The notes under the pieces: generated by a model
What the model was told of the DNA's origin: nothing
The model's input: only the letters and a program-made list of their open reading frames with translations
The model's database searches: none
Assembly (NCBI RefSeq): GCF_011492945.1
Contig: NZ_CP045119.1
Coordinates: forward strand, 3,658,001-3,722,000
Length of the DNA stretch: 64,000 nt
Source: Rubrobacter tropicus
GTDB taxonomy: Bacteria > Actinomycetota > Rubrobacteria > Rubrobacterales > Rubrobacteraceae
Direction: 5' to 3'
Made by a program: the position numbers and the translations under genes
Shown: one piece after another, positions 9,102 through 17,601 of the stretch
Numbering within the stretch: the stretch's first letter is position 1
Layout: every line of letters starts with the position of its first letter

Positions 9102-12100
9102 ATGCGCTGGCGAGAGACGCCTTTCGCGATCCCGCTGTTCCTCGCGGCGGTCGTCCTGATTCTGATCGCCCTGTACGTCTGGCGCCGTCGCCGCGGAGCC
9201 CCGGGTGCGACCGCCTTCGTGACGCTGATGGTCGCCGGGGCGACATGGGGGGCGGCGTACGCCCTGTCCCTGGGCGCGACGGACCTTCCAGTCAAGATAT
9301 TCTGGGGGAACGTCAAGTACACGGGCATACTGCTCGTGCCGGCGGCGTGGCTCGTCTTCGCACTCCGGTACACCGGCAGAGCCAAAACTATGACTCGCCC
9401 GATCGTGGCGCTTCTAGCCGTCGAGCCGGTCTTCACGCTGCTGTTGATCTTCACTAACGAGGCGCACGATCTGTTCTGGAGGTCGAGAGAGCCGAGCGTG
9501 GGCGGCGCGTTCCCGACCATCGAGCCGGTCTACGGGCCCTGGTTCTGGGTCAACCTGGCTTACTCTTACCTTCTCATCTCTATCGCAACCTTTCTTCTCG
9601 TTCAGACGTTCGTCCTCTCGGCGGGCCCCTACCGCAGTCAGAGGATCGCCTTGCTGGTTGGGACCCTGATTCCATGGACAGGGAACGCGGCCAACGTTTT
9701 CGGCCTCATCCCGCCCAGGTACCCGGACCCGGCCCCCTTCGCCTTCGTCGTAACCGGTGCGGTCTTCGCCTGGGCCCTCTTCCGACGCGGCCTGCTCGAC
9801 GCCGTGCCGGTAGCGCGTGACGCCGTCGTCGAGGGCATGGGCGACGGGATGGTGGTGCTGGACGTGCAGGACCGGATCGTGGACCTGAACCCCGCCGCAC
9901 GACGCATTTTCGGCCTTTCGGTAGCCGAAACCGTCGGCCGTCCGGTGGGTGAGATCATGCCCGGCCGGGCCGTCCTGCTCGAACGTCACAACGACGCGGA
10001 GGCAGCTTCAGAAGAGGTAGAGTTGGTAGACGGACCGGGGCCGCCACGCGCCTATGAGCTCTCCGTCTCGTCGCTGCGTGACGGGAGGGGACGCCGCGCG
10101 GGGCGCCTGATCATGCTACGCGACGTTACGGAACGCAGACGAATCGAGGACACACTGCGGCGAAGCGAGCAGCGGTTCCGGGCGATCTTCGAGAACACGG
10201 CACTCGGGATATCCATCGCCGACCGCCAGAGGCGGCTACTGGAGACCAACCGCGCCTACCAGGAGATGGTTGGTTACGACGCCGAGGAGCTGTTCGGCAA
10301 ACCCATCGCGGAGCTCTCCCACCCGGACGACGTGACGCAAGACCGGCGATTGAACGAGGCGTTACTCTCTGGCAGCGTCGAACGCTACCAGAGGGAGAAA
10401 CGGTACATCCGTAAAGACGGCGAACTCGTGTGGGTTAGGCCCGCGATCTCCGCCGTGCGCAATGCGGATGGCGAACCCGAGTTTCTAGTCGGCGTGGTGG
10501 AGGACATTACCGAACGCAAGCGGGCCGAGGAAGCTCTCAAAGAGAGCGAGGAGCGCTTCAGGCAGCTCTTCGATCGTTCCGTCGACGCCCTGCTGGTCCA
10601 CGACGAGCGGGGCCGGATCATGGACTGCAACGCCGAGGCTTGCCGCTCTTTAGGCTACTCGCGCGAGGAGCTACTTTCGCTCTCGGTCGGCGACTTCGCC
10701 ACCAACCTCCTCTCGGAAGAGGAGCGGGCGGAGAGAGAGGCGGGGGGCGGCACCCTGTGGCAGCGTGCCCTCACCGGCGAGAGTAGCCTGTCGTCAGGGG
10801 TGCATCTGGGTCGGCACCGCCGCAAGGATGACACGACTTTTCCCGTCGAGGTGCGAGTGGGCCCCGTGGACTACGGGGGAAGAAGGCTGATATTCGCCTC
10901 AGCGCGCGACATTACACGGCGCGAGGCCGCGGAGGAGGCGCTGCGGGCATCCGAAGAGAAATACCGTACCCTCGTCGAAACTGTGCAGGAGGGTATCGGG
11001 TTCGTTGACGACCGCGAACGGATAACCTACTGTAACCGGGCCTATGCCGACATCTTCGACCTCACGCCCGAGGAACTGGTCGGCAGGTCCTTACTGGAAT
11101 TTTTGGACGACGACCAACGCCTCAAAGCTCAAGAACAGACGGCCCTGAGAAAGAAAAACATGCGCTCCGCTTACGAGATCTCCATAACGAGCGCGTCGGG
11201 TAAGAGAAGATACCTCTCGGCTTCCGGGACCCCAATCCTGGACGGCGACGGGTGGTTCCGGGGTGCGGTTCATACCGTAGTGGATATCACGGAGCGCAAG
11301 CACACGGAAGAGGCGCTGCGTGCCTCCGAATCGCATTTCCGCAGGGTGGTCGAGAGCTTAGGCGAGGGTCTGGTCATCACCGACCTGGACGATCTCGTAC
11401 TCGACGCAAACTCCCGCGTCACCGAGCTCACCGGGTACGCCAAGGAAGACCTGCTCGGCCATCCGGCTTACGAGCTACTGCTGCCCCTGGAGGAGCGGCG
11501 GCGGGCGCTTCGCAACAACGAGCGCCGCGCGAGGGGCCTCGTCGAGCGATACGTTACGCGTTTGAGACGCAAGAACGGTACGACGTTTTGGGGGGAGGTC
11601 ACCGCGACCCCCTACCGCGACCCAACGGGCAAGATAGTGGGCACCCTGGGGTCCATCGCGGATATCACCGAGCGGAAGGCGCTGGAGCAGCGCCTGGCGC
11701 ACCAAGCGTTCCACGATGCCCTCACGGGCCTGCCCAACCGGGCCTTCTTCGCGGATCGGCTCGAACGTTCCCTGGCCGGATCCGGCCGGGAGGTGGACGG
11801 GAAGGTCGCCATATTGTTTCTGGACCTCGACAACTTCAAGTACGTCAACGACTCCCTGGGCCACGAAGCCGGCGACCGGTTGCTCGTGGAGGCCTCCCGT
11901 CGGCTGCGAAGATGCCTGCGCGCCGAAGACGTTGCCGCGCGCCTCGGGGGCGACGAGTTTGCAGCCTTGCTCGAGCACGTTCAGGACACGGGCGAGGCCA
12001 CGCGGGTGGCCGAACGGATCGTAGAAGAGCTGCGAGAGCCTTTCATCCTCGACGGCCAAGAGGCCTTCGTAACCCCGAGCATCGGGATCGCCTGCGGCGG

Positions 12101-13019
12101 AGGAAGTTTACGGGAAGGACCGGAGGATCTGCTGCGCGACGCTGACGTGGCCATGTACCGTGCCAAAGAGGAGGGCAAGGCGCGCTACCGCGTCTTCGAC
12201 CCAGCGATGAAGTCGCTCGTCGTCGAGCGCCTGGGGCTGGAGAATGACCTCAGGCGAGCCCTGGAGCGAGACGAGTTCGTGGTGCATTACCAGCCGGTGG
12301 TCGCCCTCGATACCGGACGAATAATCGGCTTCGAGGCGCTGGCGCGCTGGCAGCATCCGGAGCGTGGATGCGTCTCGCCGGCACAGTTCGTGCCGCTTGC
12401 GGAGGAGATCGGGCTTATAGCGTCCATCGGACGCAGGATCCTTCACGAAGCATGCCTGCAGACTCGCGAGTGGCAGATCCGCTACCCGGGCCATCCCTCG
12501 GACCCACCCCTGATCATAGGCGTGAACCTCTCGGCGAAGCAGCTCTCCCATCCCCGCCTTACCGAGGACATTCGAGACGCCTTGCGGGAGAGCGGACTGG
12601 ACCCCGCCTGGTTGACCCTGGAGATCACGGAGAGCGCCGTGGTCGGCAACGGGTCCCGTCACATCGACACCCTGCACGAGCTCAGGGCCGCTGGGGTGCG
12701 GTTCGCCCTGGACGACTTCGGGGTGGGCTACTCCTCCCTGTCGTACCTCAAGCACCTGCCGGTGGGCATGCTGAAGATCGACCGCTCGTTTGTCGAGAAG
12801 ATCGAACAGGATCCTGAGGATGAGGTTCTTGTATCCGGTATGGTCCATGTGGCGAAGGGTTTGGGCCTTAGGGTATTGGCCGAGGGCGTGGAGACGCCAG
12901 ATCAGCTGGCGCGAGTCGAGGCCCTGGGATGCGACCTCGGCCAGGGGTACCTTTTCTCGGAACCGCTGCCCGCCGAGGAGGCGGGCAGACTCCTAACCGC
13001 AGCCCGTAGACTCCCGTGA
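9102..13019 (+). CDS. 7TM-(PAS)5-GGDEF-EAL cyclic-di-GMP turnover protein
   Basis: Membrane sensor of about 1305 residues. Seven N-terminal helices (about 1-225, HisKA_7TM-like) precede five PAS domains (about 240-860), several carrying the PAC ending DITERK or DVTERR. The GGDEF domain (about 865-1030) has an intact signature ARLGGDEFAALLEH and an RAED inhibitory I-site five residues before it. The EAL domain (about 1045-1300) keeps GFEALARW, VNLSAKQL, LEITES, LDDFGVGYSSL, LKIDRSFV and AEGVET, so all metal and catalytic positions are present. It could therefore make or degrade cyclic-di-GMP. ATG at 9102 is used; an in-frame GTG at 9093 is the alternative. The N-terminal module is a paralogue of those at 5931 and 19469. 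Confidence 0.92.
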   Translation: MRWRETPFAIPLFLAAVVLILIALYVWRRRRGAPGATAFVTLMVAGATWGAAYALSLGATDLPVKIFWGNVKYTGILLVPAAWLVFALRYTGRAKTMTRPIVALLAVEPVFTLLLIFTNEAHDLFWRSREPSVGGAFPTIEPVYGPWFWVNLAYSYLLISIATFLLVQTFVLSAGPYRSQRIALLVGTLIPWTGNAANVFGLIPPRYPDPAPFAFVVTGAVFAWALFRRGLLDAVPVARDAVVEGMGDGMVVLDVQDRIVDLNPAARRIFGLSVAETVGRPVGEIMPGRAVLLERHNDAEAASEEVELVDGPGPPRAYELSVSSLRDGRGRRAGRLIMLRDVTERRRIEDTLRRSEQRFRAIFENTALGISIADRQRRLLETNRAYQEMVGYDAEELFGKPIAELSHPDDVTQDRRLNEALLSGSVERYQREKRYIRKDGELVWVRPAISAVRNADGEPEFLVGVVEDITERKRAEEALKESEERFRQLFDRSVDALLVHDERGRIMDCNAEACRSLGYSREELLSLSVGDFATNLLSEEERAEREAGGGTLWQRALTGESSLSSGVHLGRHRRKDDTTFPVEVRVGPVDYGGRRLIFASARDITRREAAEEALRASEEKYRTLVETVQEGIGFVDDRERITYCNRAYADIFDLTPEELVGRSLLEFLDDDQRLKAQEQTALRKKNMRSAYEISITSASGKRRYLSASGTPILDGDGWFRGAVHTVVDITERKHTEEALRASESHFRRVVESLGEGLVITDLDDLVLDANSRVTELTGYAKEDLLGHPAYELLLPLEERRRALRNNERRARGLVERYVTRLRRKNGTTFWGEVTATPYRDPTGKIVGTLGSIADITERKALEQRLAHQAFHDALTGLPNRAFFADRLERSLAGSGREVDGKVAILFLDLDNFKYVNDSLGHEAGDRLLVEASRRLRRCLRAEDVAARLGGDEFAALLEHVQDTGEATRVAERIVEELREPFILDGQEAFVTPSIGIACGGGSLREGPEDLLRDADVAMYRAKEEGKARYRVFDPAMKSLVVERLGLENDLRRALERDEFVVHYQPVVALDTGRIIGFEALARWQHPERGCVSPAQFVPLAEEIGLIASIGRRILHEACLQTREWQIRYPGHPSDPPLIIGVNLSAKQLSHPRLTEDIRDALRESGLDPAWLTLEITESAVVGNGSRHIDTLHELRAAGVRFALDDFGVGYSSLSYLKHLPVGMLKIDRSFVEKIEQDPEDEVLVSGMVHVAKGLGLRVLAEGVETPDQLARVEALGCDLGQGYLFSEPLPAEEAGRLLTAARRLP

Positions 13020-13264
13020 ACGATCCGGACGGGGGTACAGACCAACCCGTCATCTGCCCGCCGCTTCGCGAAGAACCGCGCTGCCCCCTCGCCTCCCGGA
13101 GCCACAGGGTCCGTGGTCTCTTAAAGCAAAGGTAATCCCGCCTAGCCCTCCGCCGTCCGTTCGCCACCAGATCTTGTGATCCCTTCTTTCCCGGCATAGA
13201 TGAGGCAAAATAAGGTGGTCGGGGCCGGCAGGCCCTGACTGCGTCGAGCGGCTACATCGAGGGG

Positions 13265-13285
13265 GTGACCCGAAAATGCTGTTGA
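13265..13285 (+). CDS. Micro-ORF 1 (peptide V/M-TRKCC)
   Basis: GTG ACC CGA AAA TGC TGT followed by TGA. A GAGGGG run directly precedes the start. It is the first of three short frames in this intergenic region that all encode TRK followed by Cys or Ala and an aromatic residue or Cys. It overlaps the second micro-ORF. Whether it is translated is unknown. Confidence 0.3.
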   Translation: MTRKCC

Positions 13286-13302
13286 CCCGCAAGTGCTGGT
13301 AG
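13276..13302 (+). CDS. Micro-ORF 2 (peptide MLLTRKCW)
   Basis: ATG CTG TTG ACC CGC AAG TGC TGG followed by TAG, with GAGGGGG about ten bases before the ATG. An internal TTG would give MTRKCW. Compared with micro-ORFs 1 and 3 the Arg and Lys codons differ only at third positions, as expected for coding repeats. Confidence 0.35.
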   Translation: MLLTRKCW

Positions 13303-13325
13303 AGGCCGAAGGGGTTTTGGGAGGC

Positions 13326-13358
13326 ATGATGAAGGTCAGGGAGGTGAACGCCGGATGA
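13326..13358 (+). CDS. Micro-ORF overlapping the start of micro-ORF 3 (MMKVREVNAG)
   Basis: A ten-codon frame with GGGAGG just upstream. Its TGA stop overlaps the ATG of the next micro-ORF (ATGA), the same coupling arrangement seen between real genes in this window. No family is recognised and the peptide is unlike its neighbours. Confidence 0.25.
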   Translation: MMKVREVNAG

Positions 13359-13375
13359 CCCGTAAGGCCTGGTAG
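13355..13375 (+). CDS. Micro-ORF 3 (peptide MTRKAW)
   Basis: ATG ACC CGT AAG GCC TGG followed by TAG. It has the best ribosome binding site of the group, AGGGAGGT nine bases before the ATG. It ends 21 bases before a 12-bp hairpin, the usual layout of a leader peptide and attenuator ahead of the plus-strand gene at 13514. Confidence 0.4.
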   Translation: MTRKAW

Positions 13376-13395
13376 CTGACATTATATAAAGATCG

Positions 13396-13440
13396 GCGGG
13401 CCGGCGGCCCCCGTTGCCTCGTGGACCGCCGGCCCGCTTT
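13396..13440 (+). terminator. Strong hairpin with short T run (terminator or attenuator)
   Basis: A perfect 12-bp stem, GCGGGCCGGCGG (13396-13407) with CCGCCGGCCCGC (13426-13437), encloses an 18-base loop and is followed by TTT. It lies 376 bases after the GGDEF-EAL gene and 74 before the next start, so it could end the upstream transcript or attenuate the downstream one. Confidence 0.65.
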
Positions 13441-13513
13441 CCACTAGAATGATTTCCCTATGGGAGAAGAAGGGACCACCAGAGGGTCGACGAGGCGCGG
13501 GACGTGAGGAAAA

Positions 13514-14926
13514 TTGCCAACTAGGCTTTCCCGACGATTCTTCGCGCGAGCCTACGTGACCGGCGTTGTTTGCCTGGCTATCCTTGCGCTGGCTTCCTGG
13601 GCAATATGGTTCGGCTTCTACTTGACGCCGACGGTGTTCGCGCTGGGACTCGGGTTAGGTTTTCTGTGCGCCCTGGAGCGCACCTGCCCGGTAAGCCTCG
13701 GCGTGGGCAAGACCTCCTTTGAGTTCGGGGGCGCGCCGATACTGTTCGCCCTGGTGCTCGGCGGCCCCGCGTGCGCTTTGGTGGCGGCCCTCCCCTCTGC
13801 GGTTTACCGCGATCCGTCGCGCACGGCCTTTCAAGGTTCCGTGCATGTGGCACAGGTGCTCGCGGGCGGGCTGGTCTTCTCGCTCCTTTGCCCCTCGACC
13901 CTGCTGGCGTTCCTATCGCAGACCTCCGATGCTGAGTACGCGTCGCCGACCTCGCTCGGGCTGGCGACCCTCGCGGCCGGATTGGTCTTCTACGGGTTGG
14001 ACGCCCTCATCGGGCCTACGCTCATGCTCCTCAAGTACGGACTGTCTTGGCGTGAGGTCATCTTGGAGATCGTCGTTCCGGCCCTGCCGTCGGACGCCCT
14101 GGCCGTCGCGACCGTGCTCGTGGCTGTTCCTACCGTCGCCCTCGGCGGCCCGCTGACTGCCATAGTTTTGCTGGGTGGCACCCTGCTCTCGTCGGTGGCG
14201 ATGGACCGCATCAGAGAGCAGCGCAAGCGGGCGTTGCGACTCGAGGAAGAGAATGCCGCCCTCAAAGACGCGCTGCGCGACTCCAACACGGAGCTCGCCT
14301 CTCAGCTGGTCAGACGGCTAGGATACCGGGACGGGCACGCTGCAGACCATGCCGCCGCCTCTGCCGTGTACGCCTATGACGTGGCGAGGGAGATGGGCCT
14401 CGGCGAGGAGCGCGCCAGGGAGGTGCGCGTCGCTGCGCTGCTCATGGACGTGGGACTCCTATGGTTACCGGATGAGATCCTACTCACGGCCCCCGAGAAG
14501 CTCAACTCCCTGGGCAGCATGCGCCTGGAGGAACACCCGATGGCAGGCGAGGAGGTGCTCGCTTCGGTCCCCGGTCTGGAAGTGGCGTCCAGGTGGGTCA
14601 GATGGCACCACGAAAGGCCCGACGGCGCCGGGTACCCGGATCGCCTGCGCGGCCAGTGGACCCCGACGGAGTCCAAGATTCTCGCGGTCTGTTCTCTCTA
14701 CGCCTCGCTCGTCCTGCAAGGTCCCCACTCGCCAGGGCTCTCCCCGAACGAGGCGCGACGTGCGTTGGTCCGCGGGATGGGCACCGCGGTTGACGAAGAG
14801 GTCGCAAGGGCCTTGTTGATGGTACTCTCGACGGAGGATCCCACCTACGCCTCTGCCTCGGACGACCGCTTCTCTTTCCCGGCACGCGAGAGGAAGATCA
14901 ACGCCTCGGCGGTCCATCGACGGTAG
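13514..14926 (+). CDS. Membrane protein with degenerate HD-GYP domain
   Basis: Protein of 470 residues with about six membrane segments in the first 230 residues, a short coiled coil (about 235-262) and an HD-GYP-like domain (about 265-440). WHHERPDGAGYPDRLRG retains the HHE and GYP parts. However, the metal-binding HD pair is replaced (AALLMDVGLL in place of LLHDVGK), and the later D..DAM motif is lost (CSLYASLVL). It is therefore unlikely to hydrolyse cyclic-di-GMP and may bind ligand or a partner. It starts with TTG just after GAGGA. Its closest relative in the window is the gene at 32441-33853, which has parallel losses. The micro-ORF and hairpin leader upstream may regulate it. Confidence 0.85.
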   Translation: MPTRLSRRFFARAYVTGVVCLAILALASWAIWFGFYLTPTVFALGLGLGFLCALERTCPVSLGVGKTSFEFGGAPILFALVLGGPACALVAALPSAVYRDPSRTAFQGSVHVAQVLAGGLVFSLLCPSTLLAFLSQTSDAEYASPTSLGLATLAAGLVFYGLDALIGPTLMLLKYGLSWREVILEIVVPALPSDALAVATVLVAVPTVALGGPLTAIVLLGGTLLSSVAMDRIREQRKRALRLEEENAALKDALRDSNTELASQLVRRLGYRDGHAADHAAASAVYAYDVAREMGLGEERAREVRVAALLMDVGLLWLPDEILLTAPEKLNSLGSMRLEEHPMAGEEVLASVPGLEVASRWVRWHHERPDGAGYPDRLRGQWTPTESKILAVCSLYASLVLQGPHSPGLSPNEARRALVRGMGTAVDEEVARALLMVLSTEDPTYASASDDRFSFPARERKINASAVHRR

Positions 14927-15227
14927 ATCTGGGTATGCCAATAGCGGCTGAACCGGCAGGCCACGCGCGGCCGCGAGACCGAGCTATCGACAGACGGGCG
15001 CGGCACGTGAATCAGAATATGGTTGGCGCGGAGTGCGGCGCGTTGCCCGCACCTCCGCTGAAACCTGCGTCCCCTGCATGCGTTGCCTGAAGGAGCGAAG
15101 CAAGACGCACCGCAAGCGTGGCACGATTCTAGGGATCTTTCGACAGCAACTACTCTGAAGCGACACACGGGTGGTTCGGCGAGGCCTCCGGGGCAACAGA
15201 TGAGTCCCGGGCGTACGCCGGCGCTTT
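14927..15227. other. Convergent intergenic region with weak hairpin
   Basis: About 300 bases between the stop codons of two converging genes. An imperfect 11-bp hairpin (left arm 15028-15038, right arm 15047-15058, one bulge) could serve as a bidirectional terminator, but it has no T run. Nothing else is recognisable. Confidence 0.35.
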
Positions 15228-17222
15228 TCAGGCGATGCCGGCCCTGGCGCGCACGATCACGGATTCGCCGTCGTCGCCGGGACGCCAGGCGGAGCTGCCG
15301 ACCCGCACCGGTGGGCCTCCGGCTATCTCTTCCGCGATCTCTTCTGCGAGCCGGCGGGCATGCTCTTCGTCGACGCCGGAGCCGACGAGGGCCAGACGGC
15401 GTCCGCCGTGGCGACAGGCCGTGCCGCCGATGCGGGCCGCAACTCTCTGGAGGCCGCGCGCAACCGCCCGGATTTCCTCGTCTCCGGCCGCGTAGCCCTG
15501 CCGCATGTTGGTCCTGCCGATCTCCGTCAGCTCCACGAGAACCACGCCAAACGGGCGCCCCCGCATCTCCGAACGCCGCGCCTCGGCCTGCGCCGTCTCG
15601 TGCAGGTAGCGGCGCGTGTACAGCATCGTCAGGTTGTCCGTCAGCGCGAGCGAACCGTAGCCCAGCACGGGCTCGCCCTCTTTGCGCCTGGCCTGAAGCT
15701 CCGGATCCTCGAGGGCATCTTCAAGCTCGCGGAGCCGGTCGTCGCCTGGCGGTTTGCTGCGCACCTCCTCGACAAAGACGCGCACGATCTCGGGGTCGAA
15801 CTGGGTGCCGGCGTGGTGTTCGAGCTCCTCGCAGGCCCCGGCTACGGACGTCCGCCTCCGGTACGGGCGCTCGGCCGTCATCGCGCTGAAGGCATCCGCC
15901 ACGCAGATAATCCTGGCCTCGAACGGTATTTCCTCCCCGCGCAGGCCTGACGGGTAACCGTACCCATCGTAGCGCTCGTGGTGGTGAAGGATGCCCATCG
16001 CCATCGGCTCAAGCGCCGGCACCTGCTGCACGATGTGGTAGCCGATGCGCGGGTGTAGCTTGACGATATCGGTCTCTTCGGGGGTGAGGGCCGCCGGCTT
16101 GAGCAGAATGCGCTCGCTTATGCCGATCTTGCCGACATCGTGCAGGAGCGAGGCGAAGAGTAATTGCTCCCGGCGTAGGGGCTCGACGCCCAGACGGTCG
16201 GCGACCGCCGCCACGTATCCGGAGACCTCCTCGGAGTGGCCGCGCAGGAACGGGTCCTTCGCTTCGAGCGCCTCCCCCAGTACGCGGACCGTGGCCAGGT
16301 AGGAGGAGCGCAACTCCCCCTGCAGGCGGCCGTTCTTCAGGACCGCGCCAGCCTGGTTACCCAAGGAGAGCAAGACGTCCTCGTCGTACTCGCCGAATCC
16401 GCCCTCCTTGTTGGCGCAAACGATCACGCCGCCGAACTCGTCCTGGATGTAGATCGGGATCGCGACGAGGTTCTGGATCTCTTCGTCCGCCGGGGTGCTC
16501 CCCTCCTCTACCTCTTGGGGCTCATCCTCGCGGATTATCTGGTCGTTCTCGATGACCTCATCGGCGAAGCGCTGCACGATCGCACTTTCCTCCGGGTCGT
16601 TCTCGAAGCCCTCGACGGAGATCAGGTCGAGGTTGCCGTCGGAGTCCTCGTCTTCGCGCGAGAGTAATAGCCCCTTCTCCGCCCCGAGCAGCCTCTTGGT
16701 GAGACGCAGTACCATGCTCGGCACGTCGCCCGGGTCGCCTAAGGCACCCAGCTCCCGGTGCATGCGCATGACCTCTGCCTGCAATTCCCGGTTCCAGCCC
16801 CTCTCCGCCTCCCGCGCCTCCTGCGAACGGGCGCGCAGGTAGCGTTCTCGCTCCAGCTCGCCCTCTCGCGCCTCCAGGTTGGACTCGAGCCGTACCTTCT
16901 CCTGCCGCAACCCGTCTCGCTCCCTGCGGACCCCTCCGATCTCGTCGCGGACCCCGCCCAACTCGGCCTCACGCTTTTGCACCTCGGCCGCCAGTTGCTC
17001 GCGCCCCTTCTCGGCTTCCTCGCGAGCCTCCGCGATCCTGGAACGGTCCCACCACCAGCCGACGAGCGCGAGCAGACCCGCCACCCCGAACAGCAAGGAT
17101 GCCGGGTCATACCCCTCGCTAGCCGGGCCCCCGAAAGCCACGACAAGCGTGTACGCGACAGCCACCAGGAACGTCAAGACCGCCACCGAGATCCAGACGA
17201 CTCCGTACTTGTTTGAACTCAA
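15228..17222 (-). CDS. Coiled-coil GAF-HD-GYP protein with degenerate GGDEF tail
   Basis: Probable cyclic-di-GMP phosphodiesterase of 664 residues. Two N-terminal membrane helices (about 8-30 and 40-58) are followed by a long coiled coil (about 62-150), a GAF-like domain (about 165-305) and an intact HD-GYP domain (about 315-490) with ASLLHDVGKIGISERIL and HHERYDGYGYPSGLRG. The last 150 residues resemble a GGDEF fold (LTDNLTMLYTRRYL) but the signature loop reads HGGRRLALV, so cyclase activity is not expected. It is divergently oriented to the PAS-GGDEF-EAL gene at 17588 and may share a control region with it. Metal ligands are intact, so hydrolysis of cyclic-di-GMP is a reasonable family-based prediction. 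Confidence 0.9.
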   Translation of the reverse strand: MSSNKYGVVWISVAVLTFLVAVAYTLVVAFGGPASEGYDPASLLFGVAGLLALVGWWWDRSRIAEAREEAEKGREQLAAEVQKREAELGGVRDEIGGVRRERDGLRQEKVRLESNLEAREGELERERYLRARSQEAREAERGWNRELQAEVMRMHRELGALGDPGDVPSMVLRLTKRLLGAEKGLLLSREDEDSDGNLDLISVEGFENDPEESAIVQRFADEVIENDQIIREDEPQEVEEGSTPADEEIQNLVAIPIYIQDEFGGVIVCANKEGGFGEYDEDVLLSLGNQAGAVLKNGRLQGELRSSYLATVRVLGEALEAKDPFLRGHSEEVSGYVAAVADRLGVEPLRREQLLFASLLHDVGKIGISERILLKPAALTPEETDIVKLHPRIGYHIVQQVPALEPMAMGILHHHERYDGYGYPSGLRGEEIPFEARIICVADAFSAMTAERPYRRRTSVAGACEELEHHAGTQFDPEIVRVFVEEVRSKPPGDDRLRELEDALEDPELQARRKEGEPVLGYGSLALTDNLTMLYTRRYLHETAQAEARRSEMRGRPFGVVLVELTEIGRTNMRQGYAAGDEEIRAVARGLQRVAARIGGTACRHGGRRLALVGSGVDEEHARRLAEEIAEEIAGGPPVRVGSSAWRPGDDGESVIVRARAGIA

Positions 17223-17541
17223 GAGGTCCCTCCGTTACGCGGGTAGTGGGTTTTGGTGATGCGTTTCACGGAAGCTGCATTCTCTTCCGGTCGAGCCAGG
17301 TTGTCAATTTGTTGCGCGGCCGCCGCAAGCGAGCCGCCCGCCTCCATCGACCGGGCATTTTCTCGTCTGGGTACTCGTACGGTAGAGGTCGCAACATACG
17401 TCGTTTTCGGGCCGTAAGCGTCGGATATTTGACACAGGAATGGCCCAAAGTATGTACCGCACCTCGCCCCTATCGAGCGTCAGGTTAAGGTACAGTACAG
17501 TCTGAATCTTACCCATCAGTCGCTTGGTTGTGTCCGACAAA
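17223..17541. promoter_or_regulatory. Divergent promoter region
   Basis: The 320 bases between the divergent HD-GYP gene and the reading frames preceding the GGDEF-EAL gene must hold promoters for both. AT-richer patches occur at 17390-17460 and 17490-17550. I could not identify a convincing -35/-10 pair, riboswitch or operator. Confidence 0.4.
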
Positions 17542-17601
17542 ATGAGGAAAAGTATGGAAGCGCAACTCGCAAAGAGCCGGGAGAGCCTTGTCAGCGGTTG
17601 A
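17542..17601 (+). CDS. Small ORF overlapping the GGDEF-EAL start
   Basis: ATG at 17542 or 17554 opens a frame of 19 or 15 codons (MEAQLAKSRESLVSG) with GAGG well placed before the second ATG. It ends 14 bases inside the next gene in another frame. It may be a leader peptide coupled to that gene. It could instead be the true N terminus of the gene, separated by a one-base sequence error. Confidence 0.35.
   Translation: MRKSMEAQLAKSRESLVSG

Noticed and set aside
15028-15058. Hairpin between converging genes as a confident terminator
   Set aside because: The stem has a bulge and there is no T run on either strand, so it is mentioned only within the intergenic entry.
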